64,000 bases of DNA from Desulfovibrio sp. JC010 (GCF_010470675.1 NZ_VOIQ01000001.1:186001-250000); one strand, 5' to 3'. Shown: positions 26,485 to 35,651, numbered from the stretch's first letter. The notes: a model not told the origin generated them from the letters alone. Numbers and translations are program-made.

Positions 26485-27032
26485 AAATCCATAAAATTAT
26501 GGCAATTACAGTCGCCACCATTTTTATGGTATGCTCCATGCCGGACATGTCTGCCCATGCCCGTGTTAAAAGCGGACAGCAGCGCAGGCTGACCGCTACC
26601 CAGCCGCAGTTGCAGGCCCTGTTCATCAAAAAAATCACCAAGTATGTGCTCGGCCCGGACAAACGCAGGATAGCTGCCGACCGTCCGGTTACGGTGGCTG
26701 CAGTGGCACCCAAAAAGATATCCCGTTTTTTTAAAAATCCGGATAAATTCAAACTGGTGCGCTGGCCGGATGAGGAATGCAGCGTCCTTTTCATAGACAT
26801 CGACAACCCGCGCATCATTGCCGCCGTACTGAAAAAAGTAAAAGGCAAGCCGGTACTGACCATCGGCCAGAGTCCTGATTTCCTGCGGCTGGGCGGCATG
26901 ATCAACCTTGTTGAATCCGGCTCCCGTTTCAAGCTTCAGGCCAACATCTGTGCCGCACGTGAAGCCGGGCTGACCATAAGCTCCAAACTCTTGAAGCTCT
27001 CGGAAATATACTGTGGAGACACCCCTCGATGA
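26472..27032 (+). CDS. YfiR-family (DUF4154) periplasmic protein
   Basis: A 186-residue exported protein with an N-terminal signal peptide of about 30 residues. The mature part fits the YfiR/HmsC-type family: PQLQALFIKKITKYVLGPDK near the start, the central GKPVLTIGQSPDFLRLGGMI, and the C-terminal NLVESGSRFKLQANICAARE with AGLTISSKLLKLSEIY. YfiR is a periplasmic repressor of the CHASE8-containing diguanylate cyclase YfiN. Here the next gene encodes a histidine kinase with a CHASE8-like sensor, so this protein probably controls that kinase. It overlaps the receptor by 13 bp and the kinase by 4 bp. Confidence 0.88.
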   Translation: MGLLKIHKIMAITVATIFMVCSMPDMSAHARVKSGQQRRLTATQPQLQALFIKKITKYVLGPDKRRIAADRPVTVAAVAPKKISRFFKNPDKFKLVRWPDEECSVLFIDIDNPRIIAAVLKKVKGKPVLTIGQSPDFLRLGGMINLVESGSRFKLQANICAAREAGLTISSKLLKLSEIYCGDTPR

Positions 27033-28540
27033 AAAAATACCGGAACAGCATAGGACGCAAAGTGGGCCTTGCCATTCTGGGTACGACCATTGTGGCGGTG
27101 GTTCTTTCAATGTCCCTGAATATCGCTTCATTTTTCCATTCATTCCGGCAGGCCACCTTGCAAAAAGCGGCATCGCTGACGCAGGTGCTGGGAACTTCCG
27201 TTGCCCCGGCACTGGACTTTAACGACCCTGATTCGGCCACAGAAGCCCTGCAATCACTAGCACTGGTCAACAACTCCGTGGGCGCGACCATATTCACCGC
27301 AGACGGGCAGGTCTTTGCCGGGTTCGGAAAACAGGCAGATGAGTTACCAACACGCGACACCAGTACAATAGAAGAATTCAACAACTACCGAATAATTCAG
27401 GAAATCCGCTCCGGGGACGAACTGCTGGGCTACATACTTCTTGACGGCTGCTATTCCGATCAGCTGGACTGGTTTTTCCAGAACCTTGCCACATCCGGTC
27501 TCATTTTGTTCAGCGTACTGACATTCTGTTTCCTGACCACAAACTATATCCGCAAAAAATTAACCAGCCCCATCGGACAACTGACCGCTACGGTTCGCGA
27601 CATTTCAAACAGCAAAGACTACACCCGGCGGGTTTCCTACCGCAGTGACGATGAAATCGGCTATCTGGTTACCGAATTCAACTCCATGCTCGGTAAAATC
27701 GAAAAGCGTGACAACTGGCTGAACAACCATCGCGAAATGCTGGAAAATATTGTTGCACAGCGCACTAAACAGCTACGCTCCAAACAGGCGGAACTGGAAA
27801 AGAAAAACAAACTGCTGGTGCAGCAGATTCACGAAAGGCGCACCGCGGAGATGATCCGCGACGAAGTGGAACGCATTAACAGGCACGACCTCAAATCTTC
27901 GCTGAATCTGGTAATCGGTTACCCGGAGCTTATCCTCAACAGTGACGAAGAACTGACCCCGAACCAGCGCAAATATGTGAAGCGCATTGCCTCGGCAGGC
28001 TATCGCATGCTGGACATGATCCAGTTCCATCTGGATATGTTCAAGATGGAGCAGGGGATTTACAGGCTGAAAACCATGCGCATCGACCTTATTGACCTGA
28101 TGACCTCGCTGGAAGAGGAAATGGCCCTGCTGCTCAACCAGTCCGGAGTAAAGCTTTCCATTATGCTGGACGGCAAGGAAATCGAGGGCATGGAAGAACT
28201 GCACCTCACCGGGGAAGGCATGCTGCTGCGAACCATGTTCCGCAACCTGATCAAAAATGCAGTGGAAGCTTCCAACGAAGAGGATACCGTAACCATAGCC
28301 ATCAAGAGCGGCCCGCCTGTTTCAGTTACAGTGAAGAACACCCTTGCCGTGCCTGAAGAAGTCAGGGAAAGATTTTTTGATAAGTACGTTACTCTGGGCA
28401 AGGAAGACGGAACCGGACTGGGCACCTATTCCGCCAAACTGATTGCCGAAACCCACAAGGCTGAAATCAGCATGCATACAGCAGAAACCAGCGGAACCGA
28501 GGTTACAACCAGTTTTGTTGATGAGAGCAGCGCGGCTTAG
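27029..28540 (+). CDS. Membrane histidine kinase with CHASE8-like sensor, HAMP and coiled-coil
   Basis: A 503-residue kinase. Membrane helix 1 is at about residues 13-33 and helix 2 at about 152-172; between them lies a CHASE8-like periplasmic domain (QVLGTSVAPALDFNDPDSAT, EALQSLALVNNSVGATIFTA). HAMP (about 174-228) and a charged coiled-coil (about 235-280) follow. The phospho-acceptor is His286 in RINRHDLKSSLNLVIGYPEL. The ATP-binding domain has FRNLIKNAVEAS and the GTGLGTYSAKLIAE box, but the usual D-x-G-x-G box is degenerate (NTLAVPEEV). The partner regulator is expected to be the first gene of the operon. Regulation by the YfiR-like protein in the periplasm is inferred from the YfiR-CHASE8 pairing known from YfiN. 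Confidence 0.9.
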   Translation: MKKYRNSIGRKVGLAILGTTIVAVVLSMSLNIASFFHSFRQATLQKAASLTQVLGTSVAPALDFNDPDSATEALQSLALVNNSVGATIFTADGQVFAGFGKQADELPTRDTSTIEEFNNYRIIQEIRSGDELLGYILLDGCYSDQLDWFFQNLATSGLILFSVLTFCFLTTNYIRKKLTSPIGQLTATVRDISNSKDYTRRVSYRSDDEIGYLVTEFNSMLGKIEKRDNWLNNHREMLENIVAQRTKQLRSKQAELEKKNKLLVQQIHERRTAEMIRDEVERINRHDLKSSLNLVIGYPELILNSDEELTPNQRKYVKRIASAGYRMLDMIQFHLDMFKMEQGIYRLKTMRIDLIDLMTSLEEEMALLLNQSGVKLSIMLDGKEIEGMEELHLTGEGMLLRTMFRNLIKNAVEASNEEDTVTIAIKSGPPVSVTVKNTLAVPEEVRERFFDKYVTLGKEDGTGLGTYSAKLIAETHKAEISMHTAETSGTEVTTSFVDESSAA

Positions 28541-28546
28541 ACTTAA

Positions 28547-29599
28547 TCACTCAGCGTAATACAAGCCTTCTGTACAACCGAAAACTTCATTCAGACGGTC
28601 AATATTGCGCCCTGAAGTGAGCACAATCAGGTAGTCTCCGGCCCGGACCTGCAGTGAAGTCGGCGGCAGCTTGTTCAGCTCTCGTCCCTGCCCCTTATCT
28701 TGTGACACCCCGATAGCCAGCACGTTAAAAGAGTCCCGCAAGTCGTTGAAAATATCCCCATAGTCCAGCCCGTCGTATTTACTGCCTTCCTTGATGTAAT
28801 ACTGCTGCACATCATAATCTTGGTTGCCCGAAGCGGATGACAGGATATCCTCATTGAACAGGGCCACGCTGGGTTCGAAAATATAGCTGGCTACGATCTT
28901 GGAGGAGATGTCATTGCGGCAGATGGTGAAGCTGACCCCGGCACTGGTAAAGGTTTCCTTCAGCTCGGAGTTATCGATGGTCGCCACAAAGGAAAGGTGA
29001 GGATGGTATTTCTTAGCGTTGAGCACAAAGACAAGGTTCTTGGTATCATCACCAAGGCAGGGCATGAGTGAAACGGCCTCAGCTGCATTGGCCTTTTTCA
29101 GACACTCACGACAGTTCATGTCCGAGAAGATCACAAAGACCTGATCCCGTGAAAAACTCTCGTAAATAAATTCAATATGGTCCTTGTTGTCAGTGACAAT
29201 GCAGACTTTTTTTCCGGCATGGACCAGCTGGGTGACAACATCTTCTGAAAATTCATTCCAGCCCACAATAACCACATGGTTGATGAAATCTGTTCCGTCA
29301 AAACCCATTTTGCGCCTCTCTGCCAAAGCCTGAATATGTTCGGTGAGCCTGCCTATGAAATAGCCGAGGATGCCGATACTGCCCAGCACCATGACCATTG
29401 AAATCATCTTCCCCACAACGGACGTGGGATAAAGATCACCGTAGCCAACGGTGGTCAGGGTGACCAGCGAATACCAGAAGGCATCAAAGAGAGTCTTGAT
29501 ATTGGAACTCTCGCAGGTCGATTCAAAGTAATAGATAAGCAGGATGGTCAGCAGGTAGATCAGCATTCCCGCCCATAAAAAGCACGTGCTCTTTTTCAT
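28547..29599 (-). CDS. Potassium channel with RCK/TrkA-N domain
   Basis: A 350-residue inner-membrane channel of the two-helix/RCK type. Membrane helix 1 (residues about 6-26) is followed by the pore helix and selectivity filter LVTLTTVGYGDLYPTS, then helix 2 (VMVLGSIGILGYFIGRL). The C-terminal part is a TrkA-N Rossmann domain (NHVVIVGWNEFSEDVVTQLV) and a TrkA-C domain (LRDSFNVLAIGVS, VRAGDYLIVLTSG). It allows gated K+ flux controlled by nucleotides or ions binding the RCK ring. It converges with the histidine-kinase gene 6 bp away. No clear Shine-Dalgarno is seen before the ATG. Confidence 0.92.
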   Translation of the reverse strand: MKKSTCFLWAGMLIYLLTILLIYYFESTCESSNIKTLFDAFWYSLVTLTTVGYGDLYPTSVVGKMISMVMVLGSIGILGYFIGRLTEHIQALAERRKMGFDGTDFINHVVIVGWNEFSEDVVTQLVHAGKKVCIVTDNKDHIEFIYESFSRDQVFVIFSDMNCRECLKKANAAEAVSLMPCLGDDTKNLVFVLNAKKYHPHLSFVATIDNSELKETFTSAGVSFTICRNDISSKIVASYIFEPSVALFNEDILSSASGNQDYDVQQYYIKEGSKYDGLDYGDIFNDLRDSFNVLAIGVSQDKGQGRELNKLPPTSLQVRAGDYLIVLTSGRNIDRLNEVFGCTEGLYYAE

Positions 29600-29640
29600 A
29601 CGAGCAACATAACACGTTAAATTGTTCAGAACAATTCTGT

Positions 29641-29711
29641 TACGCTACGCGCTTTTAAGAATGAAAGAATTTGCCTCCGGCGGCTTAAACCCTTTTATTT
29701 CGGCTTCGCCG
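29641..29711. repeat. Modular intergenic repeat, copy 5 (truncated)
   Basis: CGCTACGCGCTTTTAAG and TTGCCTCCGGCGGC, then TTAAACCCTTTT with no second palindrome arm; the sequence jumps directly to CGGCTTCGCCGG. The terminator-like hairpin is therefore lost in this copy. It lies between the lysE-like gene and the K+ channel gene. Confidence 0.8.
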
Positions 29712-29724
29712 GAATCAGCTTTAG

Positions 29725-30369
29725 CTAACTGAAGAATATATAACCGCCGAGCAGAAACAAAATTGTCCCGGTAATTTTATTGATCAGGGACACATACTCG
29801 CCGTAAATACGCTGAACTATCGAAGTATTCAAGAAAAGCACAAACAATCCCCAGCCGAAAAAAGCTTCCAGCACGATGACCGAACCGTAAACAGCTTTTT
29901 CGCCCAATGCCGCATCCGGCCCCACCAGCTGCATAAAAACACTGAGGATGAACAAAGTCACCTTGGGGTTGAGCAGATTGCAGAAAAGCCCGTCCCGCAG
30001 GCCCTGCATGAAGGTCGAGCCGGTGCAGTTTTCAGCAGAACCTTCAAGCTCCAGTCCACCGTTATCCGTGAAACAGCGATAGCCGATATAAAGCAGGTAA
30101 AATGCCCCGGCATAGCGCACGGCATTGTATATGAAGGGATGGCTTTTAAGCACAAGAGCCAGTCCGAGTACGGAAAGACTGACATGGAAAGTAAGCCCCA
30201 TGCAGACCCCGATGATGCAACCGTAAGCCGCAGACGAGCCGCGAAAAAATCCCCTGCCGCTACTGGAAGGTGCGCATCCGGCATGATGGATAAGCAGCAT
30301 CATGTCCGGGCCGGGACTCATGCGAGCGAAAAAACAGATTGTGAGCAGGGTGAAAACGGTTTCAAGCAT
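29725..30369 (-). CDS. LysE/RhtB-family amino-acid exporter
   Basis: A 214-residue inner-membrane protein with about six hydrophobic helices. The family mark is the N-terminal CFFARMSPGPDMMLLIHHAG with the conserved SPGPD, followed by a glycine-rich loop (SSGRGFFRGSSAAYGCIIGV) and FCNLLNPKVTLFILSVFMQL with the conserved LNPK. Members export basic or neutral amino acids such as threonine and homoserine lactone; the substrate is not determinable. It begins 6 bp downstream of the hemerythrin-chemoreceptor stop on the same strand, so the two may be co-transcribed. Confidence 0.92.
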   Translation of the reverse strand: MLETVFTLLTICFFARMSPGPDMMLLIHHAGCAPSSSGRGFFRGSSAAYGCIIGVCMGLTFHVSLSVLGLALVLKSHPFIYNAVRYAGAFYLLYIGYRCFTDNGGLELEGSAENCTGSTFMQGLRDGLFCNLLNPKVTLFILSVFMQLVGPDAALGEKAVYGSVIVLEAFFGWGLFVLFLNTSIVQRIYGEYVSLINKITGTILFLLGGYIFFS

Positions 30370-30375
30370 TGTTGT

Positions 30376-32109
30376 CTATTTTACCCCGTGGCTGTTCAGG
30401 AAGGAAGTATACTTGCGGTCCTCACCCTGAATATGCTGCACCAGCCAGTCTTTGAGGAATTTCATTACGTCCATGGTTACCTTGGCTTTTCCGCTATGCA
30501 GAGCGGATTCAAACTCAAGGACCTGATTGACGAATTTGACATGCAGTTCTTTGTGTTCAGGAGTCTGAGGATAGCCGTAGCGGTCAAAAAGTTTTTCTTC
30601 AGTGCTGAAATGATCCACGGTGTAGTTTTTAAGCTCCTCCACCAGTCGCTTCATAACCGTGTCAGAAGCACGGTCGCGCATGGCTTTGTGCAGACCATTG
30701 ATCATGCCGACCAGCTTCTTGTGCTGCACATCAATGGCCCTGATGCCGACGGAAAAGGCAGTATCGTTCCAGGTGACCAGTTCATCGCCGGAAGCGGAAT
30801 CAATATTTCCTTCGGACATACCGTGAATCAGGGAATCCAGCTCCTGTACCAGACTTGAAACTTCGATGAGAATCTGACGGGCTTCATCCATTTCAGCCGC
30901 GGTTTCCTGCGCCACGCGGGTGACATCGGAGACAGCACTGTTAATTTCCTCACTGGTGGCCGACTGCTGCTCGGAAGCAGTGGCAATGGACTCCACCTGC
31001 TCGGAAGTGGCTTCAATGATAGTCACGATTTCCTGCATATATTTACCGGACTCAACAGCTGTTTCTGTTCCGGCCACAATATCTTCGGCAGCACGGTCCA
31101 CTGAGGCCACGTTGGTCTGGGCATGCTGCTGGATATCAGTGATGGCGTCGCCCACTTCTTTGGTGGCTTCCATGGTTTTTTCGGCCAGTTTGCGGACTTC
31201 ATCGGCAACCACGGCAAATCCGCGTCCGGCCTCCCCGGCACGGGCCGCTTCAATGGCCGCGTTCAGGGCCAGCAGGTTGGTCTGGTCCGCAATATCGTTG
31301 ATCACATTGATGACCCGGTCAATATTCTCCGCCCGTTCACCAAGCTGGCTCATAGTCTGCTTCAGTGAGAGCACCTCGTCCTCAACCTTTTTAATGGCAT
31401 CCACGGATTCACTTACTCCGCGCGCACCTGTTGTCGCATTACTGCGGGACTGGTCCGCGTTTCCGGCGGCAAGGGAAGCATTGCGGGCAACCTCTGCTAC
31501 TGTGGAGTTCATCTCTTCCATGGCTGTGGCGGTCTCAGTCATGCGGTCGCGCTGGATTTCAACGCCCTCACCTACTTTTTCAATGCGGTCGCTTAAATCG
31601 CTGATATCTGAAAAAATGCGTTCGGAAGAATTCCCGGCCTTGTCAGCAACTTTGCGCATGGCATCAATGAGCTTCAGGGTTTCTTCTTCCTTCTCCCGGC
31701 TGGTCTGCAGGGCATTCTCAATCTCTGCGGCCTTGCTCCGGGCCTCTTCGCTCATATCCCCGGCCCTTTTGTTGGCCTCATTCATGCTGTCCACCATGGC
31801 GCAAACCGCAACCTTAAGCTCTTCCAGTTCATACATATAAAAACCGGAGCACTCGTTGTTCTGACGACCTTTCTGGATATCAACCGCGTAATCCCGCAAA
31901 TTTTCAATAGGAGAAGTAACATTGCGGCTGATGCTGTAGACAATAAATCCGGTGATGACCAAACCGGCCATCACCCCGCAAATCAGAATAATGGAAGACG
32001 TGGATCCAAAAGAAAAATCAGGGCAGAAGCCCAAAAGAATTGCGCAGATAACGACAGGAATAAAACCAAGGACAAATGTCGAAAGCCTAAGACGGGTAGA
32101 AATATTCAT
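30376..32109 (-). CDS. Methyl-accepting chemotaxis protein with C-terminal hemerythrin domain (DcrH-like)
   Basis: A 577-residue chemoreceptor. Two membrane helices lie close together near the N-terminus ([40 protein letters not shown]) with almost no periplasmic domain, then HAMP and the methyl-accepting coiled-coil with tip [20 protein letters not shown]. The last 135 residues are a bacteriohemerythrin: [39 protein letters not shown] and HIQGEDRKY supply the diiron His/Glu/Asp ligands. D. vulgaris DcrH has the same C-terminal plan and binds O2, so aerotaxis is the expected role. The ATG at 32109 has AAGGTGG upstream; a longer frame to 32172 is unlikely. Confidence 0.93.
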   Translation of the reverse strand: MNISTRLRLSTFVLGFIPVVICAILLGFCPDFSFGSTSSIILICGVMAGLVITGFIVYSISRNVTSPIENLRDYAVDIQKGRQNNECSGFYMYELEELKVAVCAMVDSMNEANKRAGDMSEEARSKAAEIENALQTSREKEEETLKLIDAMRKVADKAGNSSERIFSDISDLSDRIEKVGEGVEIQRDRMTETATAMEEMNSTVAEVARNASLAAGNADQSRSNATTGARGVSESVDAIKKVEDEVLSLKQTMSQLGERAENIDRVINVINDIADQTNLLALNAAIEAARAGEAGRGFAVVADEVRKLAEKTMEATKEVGDAITDIQQHAQTNVASVDRAAEDIVAGTETAVESGKYMQEIVTIIEATSEQVESIATASEQQSATSEEINSAVSDVTRVAQETAAEMDEARQILIEVSSLVQELDSLIHGMSEGNIDSASGDELVTWNDTAFSVGIRAIDVQHKKLVGMINGLHKAMRDRASDTVMKRLVEELKNYTVDHFSTEEKLFDRYGYPQTPEHKELHVKFVNQVLEFESALHSGKAKVTMDVMKFLKDWLVQHIQGEDRKYTSFLNSHGVK

Positions 32110-32415
32110 GAACAACCACCTTGAGAGTTTTGATACAGACCAAGAACAATTTCTGTAAACTAGCTTTAACACCTTAAAAATGGAAATTATTTTTGTGTAA
32201 CAACTATTTTATTTTTGAGCGTATTTTCAGAAACAAACCCGATACTAATAACCATTACCGACAAAGTCCAAGTGTTAACCCAAATAACAAGCAGCAATCA
32301 CCCGTCCCTGTCAGACATGGCTGACAAGGGCGATGAAAGCCGAGGGAAAAAGCAATAAACCAGCTCACCGGACAGCAGTGACGGGACTGATCAATTTCCT
32401 GACAGAACCGTAATT
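32110..32415. other. Gene-free gap between the hemerythrin chemoreceptor and the SMR gene
   Basis: A 306-bp AT-rich stretch. It contains a hairpin at 32306-32330 (CCCTGTCAG and CTGACAAGGG with one bulged base), which may end the SMR transcript on the minus strand or form part of the chemoreceptor promoter region. I see no coding potential. Confidence 0.5.
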
Positions 32416-32742
32416 TTAATGTCCGGCTCCGCTCAGCTTAAGCCCCACAACCCCGGTGAGAATCAACAGCAGACTGAGAACCTTCAGCGCTGAAACAGAC
32501 TCTTTGAAAAAGAAAATCCCTATGGCGAAAATAAGGGCGGTTCCGAGACCGGACCAAATGGCATAGGCAACACTGACATCAATCTTTTTAAGGGCAATAG
32601 CCAAAGCGGCAAAGGATGCGCCGTAAAAAATAAACATGAGCACAGAAGGAAGCAGCCTGCTGAAACCTTCTGAAAATTTCATGGACACAGTGCCGCAGAC
32701 TTCCAGCACAATGGCACCGGCAAGAATAATCCAGTATTGCAT
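32416..32742 (-). CDS. Small multidrug resistance (SMR) exporter, EmrE/SugE type
   Basis: A 108-residue four-helix membrane protein. Diagnostic features are Glu14 in the first helix (AGAIVLEVCGTVSMKFSEG) as the proton/drug-binding residue, helix 2 (LMFIFYGASFAALAIALKKI), VAYAIWSGLGTALIFAIGIF with the W-G-G motif in helix 3, and LSLLLILTGVVGLKLSG in helix 4. It functions as an antiparallel dimer exporting cations or guanidinium-type compounds; which subclass applies is not clear. AGGG lies seven bases before the ATG, and the diguanylate cyclase gene ends 33 bp upstream on the same strand. Confidence 0.93.
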   Translation of the reverse strand: MQYWIILAGAIVLEVCGTVSMKFSEGFSRLLPSVLMFIFYGASFAALAIALKKIDVSVAYAIWSGLGTALIFAIGIFFFKESVSALKVLSLLLILTGVVGLKLSGAGH

Positions 32743-32775
32743 TTATTACCCTGATTTTAATGTAAAGTTCACCAT

Positions 32776-33945
32776 TTATTGACCGAAAAGCACTCGATCC
32801 CGACCTTCCTGCTTGGCTTTATAAAGAGCCTTATCTGCAATGTCCATGAGCCCTTCAAGTTTTCCCGAACCGGAAAATTCAGAAAATCCGGCACTCACTG
32901 TAACCTTTTCAGCATGTGGAAATTCATAATTTGCAACAGCCTGCCTGAGCCTGTCCAGCAGTTTGTGTGCATCTTCAGCCGATGTTTCCGGCATGACCAG
33001 TACAAACTCCTCTCCTCCGACACGGGCGAGCAGATCAGTCTTACGTATTCTGGAAGAAATAACCCCTGCAAAACTTTTCAAAACTTCATCGCCAACAGGG
33101 TGACCGAAATTATCATTGATGGATTTGAAATGATCGATGTCGAAAAGAGCCAGCACTAGGGGATGTTTGTAACGACCACTGAGCCAAAGCAGCTTTTCCA
33201 CCTCGCCGTAAAAACCGCGCCGGTTGGGTAATCCGGTCAATTCATCAGTGATCGCCATCTCCCGCATCAGGCTGAATGTTTTATCCAGCTTGGTACGCAT
33301 ATCATCAAGGGTTTTGCCCAGCATGGAAAATTCATCACGCCCGCTCCAGCGGTAAGGAATTCCTAGCTCACCTTTCGAGAGCACTTCAACCTGCCGCATG
33401 AGCCTGTCCAAGGGTCTAAGGACTTTAAAATAGATAGCCGGAATTACCAGCAACAGCCCCCCCACAAACATAGTCACAAACATGGCTATAATCTGATTGC
33501 GCTCTTCGGCGATACGCGGCTTGACCCAATCCTTATCCACTGCAACCAGCACGAAGCCGAGGTCTTCACCGTCTTTGACCACGTTCTGAACCAGCTCCAT
33601 GGTATTATACTCATGTTCTGTGGTTTCTTTGGATACACGCAGGAGATATAGATCATAAATATTTGAAAAAATTTCTATCTTTACAATACGTTCATCCTGT
33701 AGAAGCAGACTCACCACATTGCGGGCACCTTCCGGTGAAAATGAAATCATGGAATCTTCAGCAGCATCGATCAGGGTATCCAGGGAACGCTGATGGAATT
33801 CGGCAAGACGGGTTATCATATCTTCTTTTTCCAACTCAAAAGAAATGATCAACCCTGCAGCCAGCGGGACAATAAGCCCGACCAGCATGACTTTCACCAG
33901 AAACAGGGAGATGCTATGAAATCTTGTCATATAACTATTTGACAT
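32776..33945 (-). CDS. Membrane diguanylate cyclase with HAMP, paired with a Bmp-type binding protein
   Basis: About 389 residues. Helix 1 (SLFLVKVMLVGLIVPLAAGL), a periplasmic region of about 110 residues, helix 2 (IIAMFVTMFVGGLLLVIPAI), then HAMP and a C-terminal GGEEF domain with ITDELTGLPNRRGF and the active-site GGEEFVLV. It makes cyclic di-GMP. An RxxD inhibitory site (RKTD) lies five residues before the RVGGEEF segment. The gene overlaps the 3' end of the Bmp-like periplasmic protein gene by 11 bp if the ATG at 33945 is used; the ATG at 33930 is an alternative, and neither has a strong Shine-Dalgarno. Translational coupling suggests that the binding protein feeds a signal to this cyclase. 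Confidence 0.88.
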   Translation of the reverse strand: MSNSYMTRFHSISLFLVKVMLVGLIVPLAAGLIISFELEKEDMITRLAEFHQRSLDTLIDAAEDSMISFSPEGARNVVSLLLQDERIVKIEIFSNIYDLYLLRVSKETTEHEYNTMELVQNVVKDGEDLGFVLVAVDKDWVKPRIAEERNQIIAMFVTMFVGGLLLVIPAIYFKVLRPLDRLMRQVEVLSKGELGIPYRWSGRDEFSMLGKTLDDMRTKLDKTFSLMREMAITDELTGLPNRRGFYGEVEKLLWLSGRYKHPLVLALFDIDHFKSINDNFGHPVGDEVLKSFAGVISSRIRKTDLLARVGGEEFVLVMPETSAEDAHKLLDRLRQAVANYEFPHAEKVTVSAGFSEFSGSGKLEGLMDIADKALYKAKQEGRDRVLFGQ

Positions 33946-34951
33946 TGTTAGGACAAGGCGGGTTTTCAGTATCTTCGTTAACCAGAATTTCTCCGAGAAC
34001 AATCTTCTTGCGAATATTTTCTATACGACTACGCATCTCCGGGGTTACCAATCCTTTGTTATGCTCATCAAAAACTATTCCGACAGCTTCCTGCTCAAGT
34101 CCGAGACGCTTGTAATTATCCCTCCAGATTCCACGCTTGGCCAGCATAAGAGCGGCATAGATGGCCTTATCTGTTTGCTTGACCATAGAGGTGAGCACGC
34201 TGCCCGGATACAAGCCGTTCTGGTTGATATCAACACCGATTCCCAGTTTTCCCCGGGCCGCACAAGCTTCAAGGACAGCGGGGCCTGCTCCCCCCGCAGC
34301 CTGATAAATAACATCCGCGCCCTCATCCATCATCTGATTGGCCAATCTGGATGTGGCATTTCCATCAAACCATGCATTTTCATAATTTCCGATAAACCCC
34401 TTGAGCACTTCAATATCAGGATTGATGTACTTGGCACCCTGCGTGTATCCGCACAAAAAACGACGCTGGAAGGGAGTATCCACAACAGAGACAAATCCCA
34501 GTTTACCGCTCTTGGAAGCCATTGCCGCCAAGGCCCCTGCAAGGAAAGATCCTTCATGGTCGGCCAGAACAAAGGAATAAATATTGGGTTCGTCCCGGAC
34601 AGTATCGAGAATGATAAACCTTGTTGCCGGATATTTACGGGCAAAAGTAACCAGATCGGGGAAATGGTTGCCGTAAAGAAGAAAAATAGGAGAATAACCC
34701 TCTTCTGCAAATTGTGTTATCGCAGTCACGTAGTCTTCGACGGTCGTACCGATCACGACCTCTGTACAGTCATCCCCTGTTTTCTTCTTGAAACGCTCAA
34801 CACCCTTATGGATGGATACAGTAAAGGAATTTTCATCAATCGGACCTTGATAAACCAGCACAGGATTGAATTCATCAGTATCGGCACTGACATTGGAAGA
34901 ACAAAGCAGCACTGCCGACAGAAAGAACATTATAATGATCGGTATTCTCAT
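33935..34951 (-). CDS. Bmp/PnrA-family periplasmic substrate-binding protein
   Basis: A 338-residue exported protein of the basic membrane protein (PBP1) family, members of which bind purine nucleosides for ABC uptake. A signal peptide (IPIIIMFFLSAVLLCSSNVS) precedes NPVLVYQGPIDENSFTVSIH, then LLYGNHFPDLVTFARKYPAT, HEGSFLAGALAAMASKSGKL with GFV, and DEGADVIYQAAGGAGPAVLE with GIGVDINQNGLYPGSVLTSM. No permease or ATPase gene is nearby; instead the gene is coupled to a diguanylate cyclase. The ATG at 34951 has AAGGGG seven bases upstream. A sensory rather than transport role is inferred from this context. Confidence 0.9.
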   Translation of the reverse strand: MRIPIIIMFFLSAVLLCSSNVSADTDEFNPVLVYQGPIDENSFTVSIHKGVERFKKKTGDDCTEVVIGTTVEDYVTAITQFAEEGYSPIFLLYGNHFPDLVTFARKYPATRFIILDTVRDEPNIYSFVLADHEGSFLAGALAAMASKSGKLGFVSVVDTPFQRRFLCGYTQGAKYINPDIEVLKGFIGNYENAWFDGNATSRLANQMMDEGADVIYQAAGGAGPAVLEACAARGKLGIGVDINQNGLYPGSVLTSMVKQTDKAIYAALMLAKRGIWRDNYKRLGLEQEAVGIVFDEHNKGLVTPEMRSRIENIRKKIVLGEILVNEDTENPPCPNNVK

Positions 34952-35160
34952 CAGACCCCTTTTGGATATAGACAGCACGGGAATAACTATTTCACGCCGT
35001 TGCATTGTATAAATCAGCACCCCATAGAAATTTTTCTACTTTGAATTTAATACCTTTTCATAACAAAATGCAAGCAGACAATATATTTTGACACCTTGTA
35101 AGATTTAGTTCTTCCTGAACGGCAGGGTAAAACGCTTAAGTTGAGCCGGAAGGGTTGGAC

Positions 35161-35610
35161 TTATTCATTGTCCCATTTTTCCAATGTTTCATGAACATCC
35201 TTCAACAGGCGGGTCGCCGTAAGTACATCTTCAGCAGCAAAGCCCGGAAAAGCCTTTTCAATTATTTCATTCTCCAGCTTTTCCGAAAACTCGTACCTTT
35301 CGCGACCAGAATCAGTCACCTCAACCAGCTTGGCCTTTTTGTGCCGGGGATTATCAATGAGCCGGACATAGTCCTGCTCTACCATGGCAGTTACCCCCAC
35401 CTGCACCGACTGCCGTGACACACCGCGCACATAAGCAAGATCCGACACTGTCATCGGCCCCGCTGAAATCAAGTGCGCAATATTTATTTTTTGGGCCTTG
35501 CTGAACCCGCTTTCCATGTGGATAGACTCCTCCACTTCCTCTACCGACTTCCAAGCCCCATAAAGAGCCTTGAAAAATTCGTGAAGCATTTCTCCGTCTG
35601 CGTTTTTCAT
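35161..35610 (-). CDS. MarR-family transcriptional regulator
   Basis: A 149-residue winged-helix dimer. The HTH is KINIAHLISAGPMTVSDLAY with VRGVSRQSVQVGVTAMVEQD, then the wing LIDNPRHKKAKLVEVTDSGR. N- and C-terminal helices give the dimer interface. It is divergent from an ICMT-like methyltransferase gene, with a 13-bp perfect inverted repeat between them, so it probably represses both. The ligand is unknown. Confidence 0.92.
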   Translation of the reverse strand: MKNADGEMLHEFFKALYGAWKSVEEVEESIHMESGFSKAQKINIAHLISAGPMTVSDLAYVRGVSRQSVQVGVTAMVEQDYVRLIDNPRHKKAKLVEVTDSGRERYEFSEKLENEIIEKAFPGFAAEDVLTATRLLKDVHETLEKWDNE

Positions 35611-35651
35611 ATCTCACTAATTACATACTTTTCCTTTTTCGGCAACCAACA

